Assembly: GCA_017546585.1 (NCBI GenBank)
Contig: JAFYWC010000114.1
Span: 1 to 64,000, forward strand
Source of the DNA: Bacteroidales bacterium
Lineage (GTDB): Bacteria; Bacteroidota; Bacteroidia; Bacteroidales; UBA932
Direction of reading: 5' to 3'
Length of the DNA: 64,000 nucleotides
The position numbers and the translations under genes were made by a program. Numbering within the stretch: position 1 is the first letter of the stretch; the number at the start of each line of letters is the position of its first letter. Under the pieces are notes generated by a model. It did not search any database and was not told the origin of the DNA. It was given only the letters and a program-made list of their open reading frames with translations. Of this stretch, positions 43,257 to 51,435 are shown piece after piece.

Positions 43257-44114
43257 ATGAAACAGTATTATCACATTTGTTCGCAAGGATTGGAGAAGGG
43301 TCTTATCTTTTCTTGCGAGGAAGACTTTATTTCAGGTGTCAACGACATTGCTGTATGTATCCTGAAGTTCGATGTCATCATCGTTTGCTATTGCTTGATG
43401 AGCAATCATTTCCATTTTATTCTTTATGGTGAGCGGCAGGCCTGTTGCGAATTTGCCGCTGAATATAAGAGGCGTTGTGGCATAAGGTTGAGACTCTCTA
43501 GGCTTGAAGTGAATGCCCTGGGCAATCTCCAGTTGAGTATTAATGAAATCAAGGATGGTGAGTATCTGGAGAATGCCATAGCATATGTGTTGAGAAATCC
43601 TCTGGCTGCAAGAATCAATGTGATGCCGCACCATTATGCCTGGTCGACAGCGAATATATACTTCAGAGGAGATTCGGTCTTGGACGGGACTCCTGTCAAC
43701 GACTTGTCGGAGCGAAAAAGACATAGAATCTTAAAGACGAAAGTCATCCTTCCCGATCACTATATGGTCAATGACAAGGGGATGATTCTTCCGGAATCCT
43801 TTGTTGATCCCAAGCCTCTTGAGACTATTTTCCGTCATCCGTCACGTTTGATGTTCGCATTAGCTAGGAAAGTGGAGCCGGAGGTTGAGCTTGAGTTTGG
43901 AATCGCTGACCGTGTTTCATACACGGATGCTGAACTTAAGAGCCTGATAAATGAATTTATTGCTACGGAATTCGGTGTGAGTGGAATGTCGGCACTGTCA
44001 ATTGAGCAGAAGTTGAGGTTATGTACTGTTATGAGGCGTAACTTCAATGCCTCTGTCAAACAGATCAGCCGCATTACGAGACTTGATCCGGATGTAGTAA
44101 GTAGATTAGTCTGA
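43257..44114 (+). mobile_element. RAYT-type Y1 transposase (REP-associated, IS200-like fold)
   Basis: A 285-residue HUH single-strand transposase. The HUH motif is SNHFHFIL with histidines 51 and 53. The nucleophile candidate is tyrosine 110 in AIAYVLRNPLAARI, spaced as in RAYT proteins. The N-terminal strand VNDIAVCILKFDVIIVCYCLMSNHFHFIL matches the Y1 domain. The C-terminal 120 residues (FRHPSRLMFALARKVEPEVELE, ISRITRLDPDVVSRLV) form a helical DNA-binding-like tail. The reading frame is complete. A nested palindrome begins 8 bp after its stop, and a second copy lies 1.7 kb upstream, as expected for a RAYT and its REP elements. RAYT genes are usually domesticated single copies that mobilise REP sequences and do not form classic insertion sequences. 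Confidence 0.82.
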
Positions 44115-44121
44115 AATCAGT

Positions 44122-44201
44122 GGTGTCAAAAACAACGAAAAACGCTCCTGATCCCCGGTTTTTAGGGGTAATCAGGAGCGTTTTCAGCGTTTTTTGCTAC
44201 C
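44122..44201. repeat. 80-bp nested palindrome, copy 2 (candidate REP element and terminator)
   Basis: The outer arms are GGTGTCAAAAA (imperfect) and TTTTTTGCTACC. The inner arms are AAAACGCTCCTG (44139-44150) and CAGGAGCGTTTT (44173-44184). It lies between the convergent RAYT and metK genes. Weak similarity to copy 1 upstream extends into the RAYT stop codon. Confidence 0.8.
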
Positions 44202-44207
44202 GCACTC

Positions 44208-45527
44208 TTACAGGTTGAATGCAGCCTTGATCATATCGACTGAGTCGAGGAGTTCCCATCCGAAGAACTGAACGTACTCTGTGGTCTTGACACCGTTGCG
44301 GATCATAGTGACAGTCTCCTTGTAAGGAGTACGTCCTACGTGACCGTATGATGCTGTCGGCTCGTAGATAGGCTTCTTGAGGCCGAACTTCTCGATGATC
44401 TTTGCCGGACGGAGGTCGAAGAGCTCGTTGATCTTCTCAGCGATGATCGCATCGTTAAGTCCCTCTGCAGCAGTGCCGTAAGTGTTTACGAAGATGCTGA
44501 GCGGACGTGCAACTCCGATAGCGTATGACACCTGTACGAGCATCTCGCGTGCAACGCCTGCGGCCACCATATTCTTGGCGATGTAGCGTGATGCGTATGC
44601 TGCTGAACGGTCAACCTTTGAAGGGTCCTTTCCGGAGAATGCTCCACCACCGTGTGCTCCCTTTCCACCGTATGTGTCAACGATGATCTTGCGTCCTGTA
44701 AGACCTGTGTCTCCGTGAGGGCCGCCGATCACGAACTTTCCTGTAGGGTTCACGTGGAGGATGTAGTCACCCTTGAAGAGTGCTGCAGTCTCAGGTGCGA
44801 GAGTCTCCACGAGCATAGGGATGAGGATGTTCTGAACGTCCTCGCGGATCTTCTTCTGCATCTCCTCGTCAACACGCTTCTGGCCGTACTGAGCGCAGCC
44901 GTCAGCGTAGCTCATATTGCCGAGTGAAGCAGGAGTGAACTCGTCGTGCTGAGTAGAGATCACGATAGTGTGGATACGAACCGGCTCGTTTGTGTCGCCG
45001 TCGTACTCGATGGTGAACTGTGACTTCGAGTCAGGACGGAGGTAAGGCATAAGCTCAGGCTGCTGCTTGCGGATCTTTGCAAGCATAAGGAGAGCCTGGT
45101 GAGAGAGAGCGAGCGGAAGAGGCATATACTCCTCTGTGTCGCGGCAGGCATAACCGAACATCATACCCTGGTCGCCGGCACCCTGTGCGTCTGCGTCCTC
45201 TCCTACGACACCGCGGTTGATGTCCACGCTCTGCTCGTGAAGAGCCGAGAGGATACCGCAAGAGTTGCCGTCGAACATATACTCTGCCTTGTCATAGCCG
45301 ATCTTGTTGATTACACGGCGTACTGTCTTAGGGATGTCTACGTAAGCGTCCTCCGAGCGTACCTCGCCGCCTACTACTACGAGACCGGTGCTGCAGAATG
45401 TTTCGCAGGCCACCTTCGCCTCAGGGTCCTGACGAAGGAACTCGTCGAGGATCGCGTCTGAAATCTGGTCAGATACCTTGTCTGGGTGTCCCTCGGACAC
45501 TGACTCCGATGTGAAGAGATAATTCAT
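44208..45527 (-). CDS. metK: S-adenosylmethionine synthetase
   Basis: A 439-residue enzyme making SAM from methionine and ATP. It has the N-terminal [24 protein letters not shown] with the catalytic histidine, the loop [12 protein letters not shown] near residue 120, and the P-loop-like [18 protein letters not shown] near 275-292. The start is ATG 45527 or ATG 45530. A longer frame would translate a palindromic repeat and the attenuator and is rejected. The 200-bp leader carries a SAM-II riboswitch and a terminator, so SAM represses its own synthesis. It converges with the RAYT gene across palindrome copy 2. Confidence 0.96.
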   Translation of the reverse strand: MNYLFTSESVSEGHPDKVSDQISDAILDEFLRQDPEAKVACETFCSTGLVVVGGEVRSEDAYVDIPKTVRRVINKIGYDKAEYMFDGNSCGILSALHEQSVDINRGVVGEDADAQGAGDQGMMFGYACRDTEEYMPLPLALSHQALLMLAKIRKQQPELMPYLRPDSKSQFTIEYDGDTNEPVRIHTIVISTQHDEFTPASLGNMSYADGCAQYGQKRVDEEMQKKIREDVQNILIPMLVETLAPETAALFKGDYILHVNPTGKFVIGGPHGDTGLTGRKIIVDTYGGKGAHGGGAFSGKDPSKVDRSAAYASRYIAKNMVAAGVAREMLVQVSYAIGVARPLSIFVNTYGTAAEGLNDAIIAEKINELFDLRPAKIIEKFGLKKPIYEPTASYGHVGRTPYKETVTMIRNGVKTTEYVQFFGWELLDSVDMIKAAFNL

Positions 45528-45562
45528 CATATTGTATTTCTGTTTTTCGTTTCTTGTTTGCA

Positions 45563-45590
45563 GATCCCTCGACTTCGCTCGGGATGACAG
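45563..45590 (-). repeat. interspersed palindromic repeat, family B, in the metK leader
   Basis: On the minus strand it begins GTCATCCCGAGCGAAGTCGA and ends GGGATC. It lies between the attenuator hairpin and the metK start codon, 36 bp from the latter, so it is transcribed as part of the 5' untranslated region. Confidence 0.8.
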
Positions 45591-45594
45591 GGGT

Positions 45595-45625
45595 ATAAAA
45601 CAAAAGCCCCACAAAAATGCGGAGC
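45595..45625 (-). terminator. attenuator terminator in the metK leader
   Basis: In RNA sense GCTCCGC pairs with GTGGGGC (7 bp with two G-T pairs, loop ATTTTT), then TTTTGTTTTA. It lies about 35 bp downstream of the SAM-II aptamer and would abort the metK transcript. Confidence 0.65.
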
Positions 45626-45660
45626 CAACACAAAAACACAAAACATTGGTGACAAACTGT

Positions 45661-45710
45661 CAACATTTTAGCATTTTTTCAAGTGGTTGCAAGCGGTCAA
45701 ATCTCTCCAC
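45661..45710 (-). promoter_or_regulatory. SAM-II riboswitch upstream of metK
   Basis: In RNA sense this reads GTGG-AGA, then the loop GATTTGACCGCTTGCA, then ACCAC, closing a P1 stem GTGG/CCAC. AAAAAATGCTAAAA follows. The conserved SAM-II core (GAUUUAACCG..UUGCA, P1 3' arm, AAAUG..GCUAAA) is matched almost base for base, with one base fewer in the loop. The aptamer starts about 14 bp after the -7 box, at the very 5' end of the transcript. SAM-II is known from Alphaproteobacteria and Bacteroidota, upstream of methionine and SAM genes. An attenuator terminator lies downstream. Confidence 0.85.
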
Positions 45711-45723
45711 ATTTTTCGGGGCG

Positions 45724-45731
45724 CAAAGATA
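45724..45731 (-). promoter_or_regulatory. -7 promoter box for metK
   Basis: On the minus strand this reads TATCTTTG, placing the transcript start just before the SAM-II aptamer. Confidence 0.7.
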
Positions 45732-45824
45732 GATAAATTTTCTGATATGCAATACTTTGGATGTAAAATTTTGATTTTTTTTCAGGGGTCCGGAAGAGAG
45801 TGTTGAAAAATACTGCCAAACGCC

Positions 45825-45868
45825 TGTGACAGAATCGTTAAAAGTGTGTGACAGAACGATTAAAAGTG
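45825..45868 (+). repeat. two 22-bp tandem direct repeats upstream of the Oar-type receptor
   Basis: Each unit starts TGTGACAGAA and ends TTAAAAGTG; the units at 45825-45846 and 45847-45868 differ at only three bases in the middle. They end 33 bp before the -7 box of the receptor gene, the position of an activator operator. The whole metK-receptor interval (45531-45944) has no gene. Confidence 0.8.
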
Positions 45869-45901
45869 TAAGGAATACTTCGTAATACGATTTAAAAATA
45901 C

Positions 45902-45909
45902 TATCTTCG
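45902..45909 (+). promoter_or_regulatory. -7-like promoter box for the Oar-type receptor
   Basis: TATCTTCG, one mismatch from TAnnTTTG, 35 bp before the ATG at 45945. It forms a small palindrome with AAGATA just downstream. A weak box fits control by an activator at the tandem repeats. Confidence 0.5.
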
Positions 45910-45944
45910 CAAGATAAAATCCTATTATTTTTAACTAAAACGTT

Positions 45945-48900
45945 ATGAAACAAACAATTAAGTGTCTTATTGCTGCTTTTGCGGCAATGCTTATGAGCGT
46001 AGCAGCCTTTGCACAGGTTACTACTTCAGCTCTGGGTGGACGTGTTGTTGATGCTAACGGTGACCCTATCGTAGGTGCAGCAGTTGTTGCTACCCACGAG
46101 CCTTCAGGTACCGTTTATGGCGTTGTTACAAACAATGACGGTCGCTATGCCATCAACGGTATGCGTGCCGGCGGTCCTTACAAGGTGGAGATTACTTGCC
46201 TTGGTTACCAGACTCTCGCTTACACAAATGTAGATCTTCAGCTCGCTGAGACTTTCGCTCTCAACGGACAGCTTGCAGAGGATTCAGAGTTGCTCGGTGA
46301 GGCGATGGTAGTCGCTGCTCCAGCTTCAAAGTTCTCTGCTCAGAAGATGGGTTCTGCAACCAACATTTCAAGCAAGGAGATTTCTTCAATCCCTACAGTA
46401 AGCCGTAGCCTTACTGACGTTACACGTCTTTCACCTTACGGTGGTAACGGTATGAGCTTCGCAGGTGCTGACGGTCGTACAGCAAACTTCACTGTGGACG
46501 GTGCGAACTTCAACAACAACTTCGGTCTTTCATCAAGCCTCCCAGGCGGTGGAAACCCTATCTCTATCGACGCTATCGAGGAGATGCAGGTTGTCATCTC
46601 TCCTTACGATGTTCGTCAGACAAACTTCATCGGTGGTGGTGTGAACGCTATCACAAAGTCAGGTACCAATACATTCAAGGGTTCTGCATACGTATATCAC
46701 CGCAACGAGAATATGCGCGGTAATATGGCTGCAGGTCAGGAGGTTTCAGGTGCTCGTGACAAGGATCGCAGCACTACTTACGGTTTCACTCTCGGTGGAC
46801 CTATCATCAAGAACAAGCTCTTCTTCTTCGTGAACGCAGAGTACTCTACAATCCCTACAGTGGTAAACAGATGGAGAGGTTCTGAGAATGGCGAGGCTAA
46901 TCCGGATGCATATATTTCACGTGTTCCTAACAGTGTCCTCAAAGATCTTTCTGAGTGGGTAAAGAAGGAATATAACTATGATACCGGTTCTTGGACAGAT
47001 TATCCGGCAACTGAGAGCAATATGAAGCTCCTTGCCCGTCTCGACTGGAACATCAACGACAACCACAAGCTCGCTGTTCGCTACAACTACACATTGAACC
47101 AGGGTTGGAACTCTACCAACGGTTCTTCAATGGACGGTGGTTCACGTTCAGGCTTCAGCCGTTTCTCACAGTACGGTATGGCTTATGCGAACTCACTCTA
47201 CTCGATGGATAACCTCGTGAGTACAGTGTCTCTCGACCTCAACAGCCGTTTGAGCGAGAACCTTTCTAACCAGTTCCTCGCAACATTCTCTAAGCTCGAT
47301 GATATGCGCGGTACCAACTCAGAGGACTTCCCATTCATCGATATCCGTAACGATGACGGAAGCTCAGTACTTCCTTACATCTCTCTCGGATATGAGCTCT
47401 TCACTTGGAACAACGGTGTTCACAATACACACATCTCTATCAAGGATGACCTTACTTACTACGCTGGTAACCACAAGTTCACTGCCGGTCTCAACTACGA
47501 GTATCAGATGGCTGACAACTCTTATATGAGAAACGGTACAGGTTACTATCGTTACAGAAGCCTCGAGGACTTCAAGGCAGGCGCGGCTCCTGAGGTAGTA
47601 TGTCTTACTTACGGTTATGACGGTGAGGCTAACCCTGCAGCCCGCGTAAGATTCCACAAGGCTGGTATCTACGGTCAGGACGAGTGGAACGTGAACGAGC
47701 AGTTCAAGCTTACTGCAGGTCTCCGTCTCGACGGTCTCTTCTTCGACAATCAGGATCTTATGAGAAATCAGGCGATCTATGACCTTACATATGTTGTAGA
47801 TGGTCAGGAGCGTCACATCGACACTGGCAAGTGGCCTTCAGCAGCCATTACAGTTTCTCCACGTGTAGGTTTCTCTTGGGATGTACTCGGCGACAACTCA
47901 CTCAAGCTCCGCGGAGGTACAGGTCTCTTCTCAGGCCGTCTCCCTCTCGTGTTCTTCACAAATATGCCTACTAACTCAGGTATGGTTCAGTACCAGGCTA
48001 AGCTTAACAGCGATGGCAAGAACGGTGGTGTGAAGACAGATATGAGCGTGTTTGAAGGTGGCGTCCTCAGACGTGAGGAGCTCCTCGAAAAGCTCCTTGA
48101 GATGGGTTATCCTAACTCTATCTCTCCAGAGGACGGTACAGTTCCTTCAGAGATTTCTGCAGTTGACCCTAAGTTCAAGATGCCTCAGGTATGGAAGACT
48201 TCACTCGCTATCGACTACAGCTTCCCTACATCATTCCCATTCTCTATCAGCGCTGAGGGTATCTACAACAAGACTGTAAACGGTGTTGTTCTCCGTGACT
48301 GGAGCGTAGTAAGCACTGAGGGCTTCTCAAGATTCAACGGTGCTGACAACCGTCCTATCTATGAGAACTATCAGCAGAAGGATGCAGCAGGAAACAATCT
48401 TCCTTCAGCATACGTTCTTGAGAACACAAGCAAGGGATACGGCTACTCAGGTACATTCACTGTGAATATGCGTCCTGTCTCAGGTCTCTCTTTGATGGCT
48501 GCTTATACTCACACAGTGTCTAAGGAGGTTACCGGTATGCCAGGTTCTAACGCATCTTCAGTACTCAACTACATCGGTACAGTATACGGACCTAACAACC
48601 CTGGTCTCCACAACTCAGAGTATGTGACTCCAGACCGCGTTATCGCATCTATCACTCACAGCGATAAGAGCAACAATCACTTCAGCCTTATCTATGAGGC
48701 TTGGAGAGGTGGTTCAAACTACTCTTATATGACTGCAAACGATATGAACGGTGACGGTTACAACTACGACCTCATCTACATCCCAACTGATGAGCAGGTT
48801 GCTAACGGTGAGTTCCGTTTCGTTTCTGAGGATGATGCAACTCGCTTTATGGACTATGTTCACGCTGACAAGTACCTCAGCAAGAACCAGGGCAAGTACG

Positions 48901-49241
48901 CTGAGACTTACAGCGTTTACTCTCCTTGGGTTCACAGAGTGGACTTCGGTTACAAGCACGACTTCAAGGTTAAGGCTGGTAACTCTACTAACACTCTCCA
49001 GCTTTGCATTGACGTAAAGAACGTTCTTAACCTCTTCAACTCTAACTGGGGTGTATCTAAGTATATGAACCCAGCTCTTGGTGAGGGCCGTATCCTTAAG
49101 TATGAGGGATATGATCAGGATGGTTATGCAACATTCTCTACTCCGTCAGCTGTAAATCCAGACACTCAGGTTTGGAACAAGTCAATCGGTATCGGCCAGT
49201 GCTGGTATGCATCAGTTGGTATCAAGTATATGTTTAACTAA
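45945..49241 (+). CDS. Oar-type TonB-dependent outer-membrane receptor
   Basis: A 1098-residue outer-membrane protein with signal peptide ending VAAFAQ (about residue 24). A carboxypeptidase-regulatory-like domain spans 29-115 (GGRVVDANGDPIVGAAVVATHEPSGTVYG, CLGYQT). The Oar-like plug has LSPYGGNGMSFAGADGRTANFTVDGANFNNNFG near 165-197 and VNAITKSGTN near 238. The rest is a long barrel ending VGIKYMFN. Codon use is strongly biased (GTT, TCT, AAC), suggesting high expression. No SusD partner follows; instead a BACON/OB-fold lipoprotein gene is 18 bp downstream. The ligand is unknown. Oar-like receptors include proteins linked to peptide or protein transport and adhesion. Confidence 0.9.
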   Translation: MKQTIKCLIAAFAAMLMSVAAFAQVTTSALGGRVVDANGDPIVGAAVVATHEPSGTVYGVVTNNDGRYAINGMRAGGPYKVEITCLGYQTLAYTNVDLQLAETFALNGQLAEDSELLGEAMVVAAPASKFSAQKMGSATNISSKEISSIPTVSRSLTDVTRLSPYGGNGMSFAGADGRTANFTVDGANFNNNFGLSSSLPGGGNPISIDAIEEMQVVISPYDVRQTNFIGGGVNAITKSGTNTFKGSAYVYHRNENMRGNMAAGQEVSGARDKDRSTTYGFTLGGPIIKNKLFFFVNAEYSTIPTVVNRWRGSENGEANPDAYISRVPNSVLKDLSEWVKKEYNYDTGSWTDYPATESNMKLLARLDWNINDNHKLAVRYNYTLNQGWNSTNGSSMDGGSRSGFSRFSQYGMAYANSLYSMDNLVSTVSLDLNSRLSENLSNQFLATFSKLDDMRGTNSEDFPFIDIRNDDGSSVLPYISLGYELFTWNNGVHNTHISIKDDLTYYAGNHKFTAGLNYEYQMADNSYMRNGTGYYRYRSLEDFKAGAAPEVVCLTYGYDGEANPAARVRFHKAGIYGQDEWNVNEQFKLTAGLRLDGLFFDNQDLMRNQAIYDLTYVVDGQERHIDTGKWPSAAITVSPRVGFSWDVLGDNSLKLRGGTGLFSGRLPLVFFTNMPTNSGMVQYQAKLNSDGKNGGVKTDMSVFEGGVLRREELLEKLLEMGYPNSISPEDGTVPSEISAVDPKFKMPQVWKTSLAIDYSFPTSFPFSISAEGIYNKTVNGVVLRDWSVVSTEGFSRFNGADNRPIYENYQQKDAAGNNLPSAYVLENTSKGYGYSGTFTVNMRPVSGLSLMAAYTHTVSKEVTGMPGSNASSVLNYIGTVYGPNNPGLHNSEYVTPDRVIASITHSDKSNNHFSLIYEAWRGGSNYSYMTANDMNGDGYNYDLIYIPTDEQVANGEFRFVSEDDATRFMDYVHADKYLSKNQGKYAETYSVYSPWVHRVDFGYKHDFKVKAGNSTNTLQLCIDVKNVLNLFNSNWGVSKYMNPALGEGRILKYEGYDQDGYATFSTPSAVNPDTQVWNKSIGIGQCWYASVGIKYMFN

Positions 49242-49259
49242 TTAATTGTCAGGAATAAT

Positions 49260-51335
49260 ATGAAACTTAGAAATATTTTCACAGCTCTCACGGCTGCTGC
49301 CCTCGCTCTCGTGGGTTGTCAGAAGGAGGCTGAATTCCTTGATGAGGTTCAGGTGTCGAAGTCTTTCGTTTCTCTCGATGTTGACGGTGGCGAAGCTTCC
49401 ATTACTGTTACTGCAAATGCGGAGTGGGTTTTCGAAACTTCAGATATGTGGCCTGAGATTATCGTAAGAGATAAGGAAGGCAACGTGACATCAAGCACTC
49501 CATCTTGGCTTTCTATCGATAAGGTATCCGGTGGCGCTGGTGAAACTGTGGTTACATTCTCTGCAGAGGCGACAGCCGAGACAAGAGAGGTTACTCTCCT
49601 CATCGCTTGTGCCGGTGTAAAGCAGAATGTAAAGGTTCTTCAGATGGCAGAGAAGGTTGAGACTCCGCTCTCGACTTGTGCTGAGGCTAACGCTGGAGAG
49701 ACAGGTAAGATCTATCGTGTAAAGGGTACAGTTACCTCTATCGCTAACGAGACATATGGTAATATGTACATTACTGATGAGACAGGTACTGTATATGTAT
49801 ATGGTACGCTCTATCAGGGTGCTGAGAAGCAGTTCTCAAAGCACGGTATCGAGGTCGGTGATATCGTTACAGTAGAGGGACCTCAGTCTCCATACAACGG
49901 ATCACCACAGCTTAAGAACGTAACTGTAATCGAGATCGAGAAGTCTCTCATCAAGCTTGAGAAGGTGATCTCTACTCCTCTTCCGCTTGAGGGTGGTGTT
50001 GCTACTGTTCTCCTTACTGTAAAGGCTGGCGAGTTCTCTGTTGAGATTCCAGAAGATGCAACTTGGCTTACAGCAGGCGAGCCTGCAGACATCAATGGTG
50101 TAACTTGCGTTGAACTTACTGCAACACCTAACGAGGGTGGTGCTCGTAAGACTACTGTTACATTCAAGACAAACGTCGATGGTAAGGATTATATCGCAAT
50201 GGCAGATGTTGAGCAGCTTGGCGCTATCAAGGCTGTGACAGTTGAGGAGTTCCTCGCAGCTGCAGAGGGTACAGCTCTCTATGAGCTCACAGGTATCGTA
50301 AAGAACCTCAAGAACACTACATACGGTAACTTCGACCTCGTAGACGCTACAGGTTCTGTATACGTATACGGTCTTACTAACAACGGTGCGATTGGAAGCA
50401 ATGACAAGAAGTTTGCAGAAATCGGCATCAACGAGGGTGACGTTATCACTATCATCGGTACAAGAGCTGCTTACAACGGCGCAGCTCAGGTTGGTGGTAC
50501 AGCTTACCTCAAGGAGCACGTTGTTGCTGCCAAGGAGGCTACTGTAACAGAGTTCCTCGCGGAGTCTAAGGGTACTTGGTGCAAGGTTACAGGTACTATC
50601 GCTAACATTAAGAGCGATGTTTACGGTAATTTCGACCTCGTAGGTGAGGACGGTGCATCAGTATATGTATACGGTCTTACTACATCTTACGTAGCAAAGA
50701 ACGACAAGTCATTCGCAAACCTCGGCCTTAAGGAGGGTGACATCGTTACTCTCGTAGGTAAGAGAGATATCTACAACGATCAGGATCAGGTAGGCGGTCC
50801 AGCTTACTACATCTCACACGTTGAGGGTACTCCTGCAGCTGACCCTTGGGAGACTGCAGCAGTGTTCACAAACCCTGCAGAAGGTGATGACGCAAAGGTA
50901 AAGGAGCTCAAGGCTTACGCTGACGCTGACTACTTCTATGTTCGTATTACTTCGACTAAGGAGGCTCCATTCTTTGCAAACTACTTCGACATTCAGTTCT
51001 CTGATGGTGAGGGTGAGACTGCAATCTGGTGGGGTTGGACTACAACTGGTACAAAGAACTACTATCAGGAGCACAAGAACGAGCTTGATGAGAACGGTAA
51101 CATCACAAAGATGAGATGGTACACTGACCCTGATACTCGTGTATACGTTGACGACTACACAACTACAATTTCTGATACAGAGGTTGTTTGGGAGATCAAG
51201 TACCCACGTGCTTACATCGAGGCTTACAAGTCTTCAACAAACACTGTACGTATGTCAGTGATGACTTGGAAGGATTGGGGCGAGTACTGGGTTATCCCAG
51301 CTCGTGGCAACGAAATGCTTGAGGTTGCTCTCTAG
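49260..51335 (+). CDS. BACON and triple OB-fold surface lipoprotein
   Basis: A 691-residue lipoprotein with lipobox ALVGC, cysteine 20. The order of modules is: BACON about 31-130; OB-fold 1 about 150-225 (YGNMYITDETGTVYVYG); a second BACON-like region about 230-320; OB-fold 2 about 325-425 (YGNFDLVDATGSVYVYG); OB-fold 3 about 430-525 (YGNFDLVGEDGASVYVYG); and a C-terminal beta domain rich in tryptophan about 535-691, faintly CBM9-like. OB-folds 2 and 3 remain similar at DNA level, so the duplication is recent. OB-folds of this kind occur in extracellular nucleases such as YhcR and commonly bind nucleic acid or sugar. It shares biased codon use and probably a transcript with the receptor. Confidence 0.75.
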   Translation: MKLRNIFTALTAAALALVGCQKEAEFLDEVQVSKSFVSLDVDGGEASITVTANAEWVFETSDMWPEIIVRDKEGNVTSSTPSWLSIDKVSGGAGETVVTFSAEATAETREVTLLIACAGVKQNVKVLQMAEKVETPLSTCAEANAGETGKIYRVKGTVTSIANETYGNMYITDETGTVYVYGTLYQGAEKQFSKHGIEVGDIVTVEGPQSPYNGSPQLKNVTVIEIEKSLIKLEKVISTPLPLEGGVATVLLTVKAGEFSVEIPEDATWLTAGEPADINGVTCVELTATPNEGGARKTTVTFKTNVDGKDYIAMADVEQLGAIKAVTVEEFLAAAEGTALYELTGIVKNLKNTTYGNFDLVDATGSVYVYGLTNNGAIGSNDKKFAEIGINEGDVITIIGTRAAYNGAAQVGGTAYLKEHVVAAKEATVTEFLAESKGTWCKVTGTIANIKSDVYGNFDLVGEDGASVYVYGLTTSYVAKNDKSFANLGLKEGDIVTLVGKRDIYNDQDQVGGPAYYISHVEGTPAADPWETAAVFTNPAEGDDAKVKELKAYADADYFYVRITSTKEAPFFANYFDIQFSDGEGETAIWWGWTTTGTKNYYQEHKNELDENGNITKMRWYTDPDTRVYVDDYTTTISDTEVVWEIKYPRAYIEAYKSSTNTVRMSVMTWKDWGEYWVIPARGNEMLEVAL

Positions 51336-51360
51336 TAATCAATTCAGCTTAATATAAATG

Positions 51361-51392
51361 ACGGACGTTCCGAAAGGGGCGTCCGTTTTTTT
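51361..51392 (+). terminator. intrinsic terminator of the receptor-lipoprotein operon
   Basis: A 7-bp stem ACGGACG (51361-51367) with CGTCCGT (51380-51386), extended by inner CC/GG pairs, then seven T. It ends 3 bp before the next -7 box. Confidence 0.85.
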
Positions 51393-51394
51393 GT

Positions 51395-51402
51395 TATATT
51401 TG
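51395..51402 (+). promoter_or_regulatory. -7 promoter box for the 51.4 kb lipoprotein
   Basis: TATATTTG, 33 bp before the ATG at 51436. A GTG at 51406 would leave no leader. Confidence 0.6.
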
Positions 51403-51435
51403 TAGGTGTGTGAACCGATAAATCGTGATATCCCT

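Noticed and set aside
43100..44201. A complete IS200/IS605-type insertion sequence around the transposase.
   Set aside because: No matching left end with the palindrome directly upstream of the gene, and no tnpB; the arrangement fits a RAYT with REP elements better.
45528..45641. Extended N-terminus of MetK (including a segment like [13 protein letters not shown]).
   Set aside because: It is the translation of the attenuator and the family B repeat in the leader; the conserved protein starts at MNYLFTSES.
45825..45868. CRISPR-like or microsatellite reading of the tandem 22-bp repeats.
   Set aside because: Only two units without spacer; the position before a promoter favours an operator.
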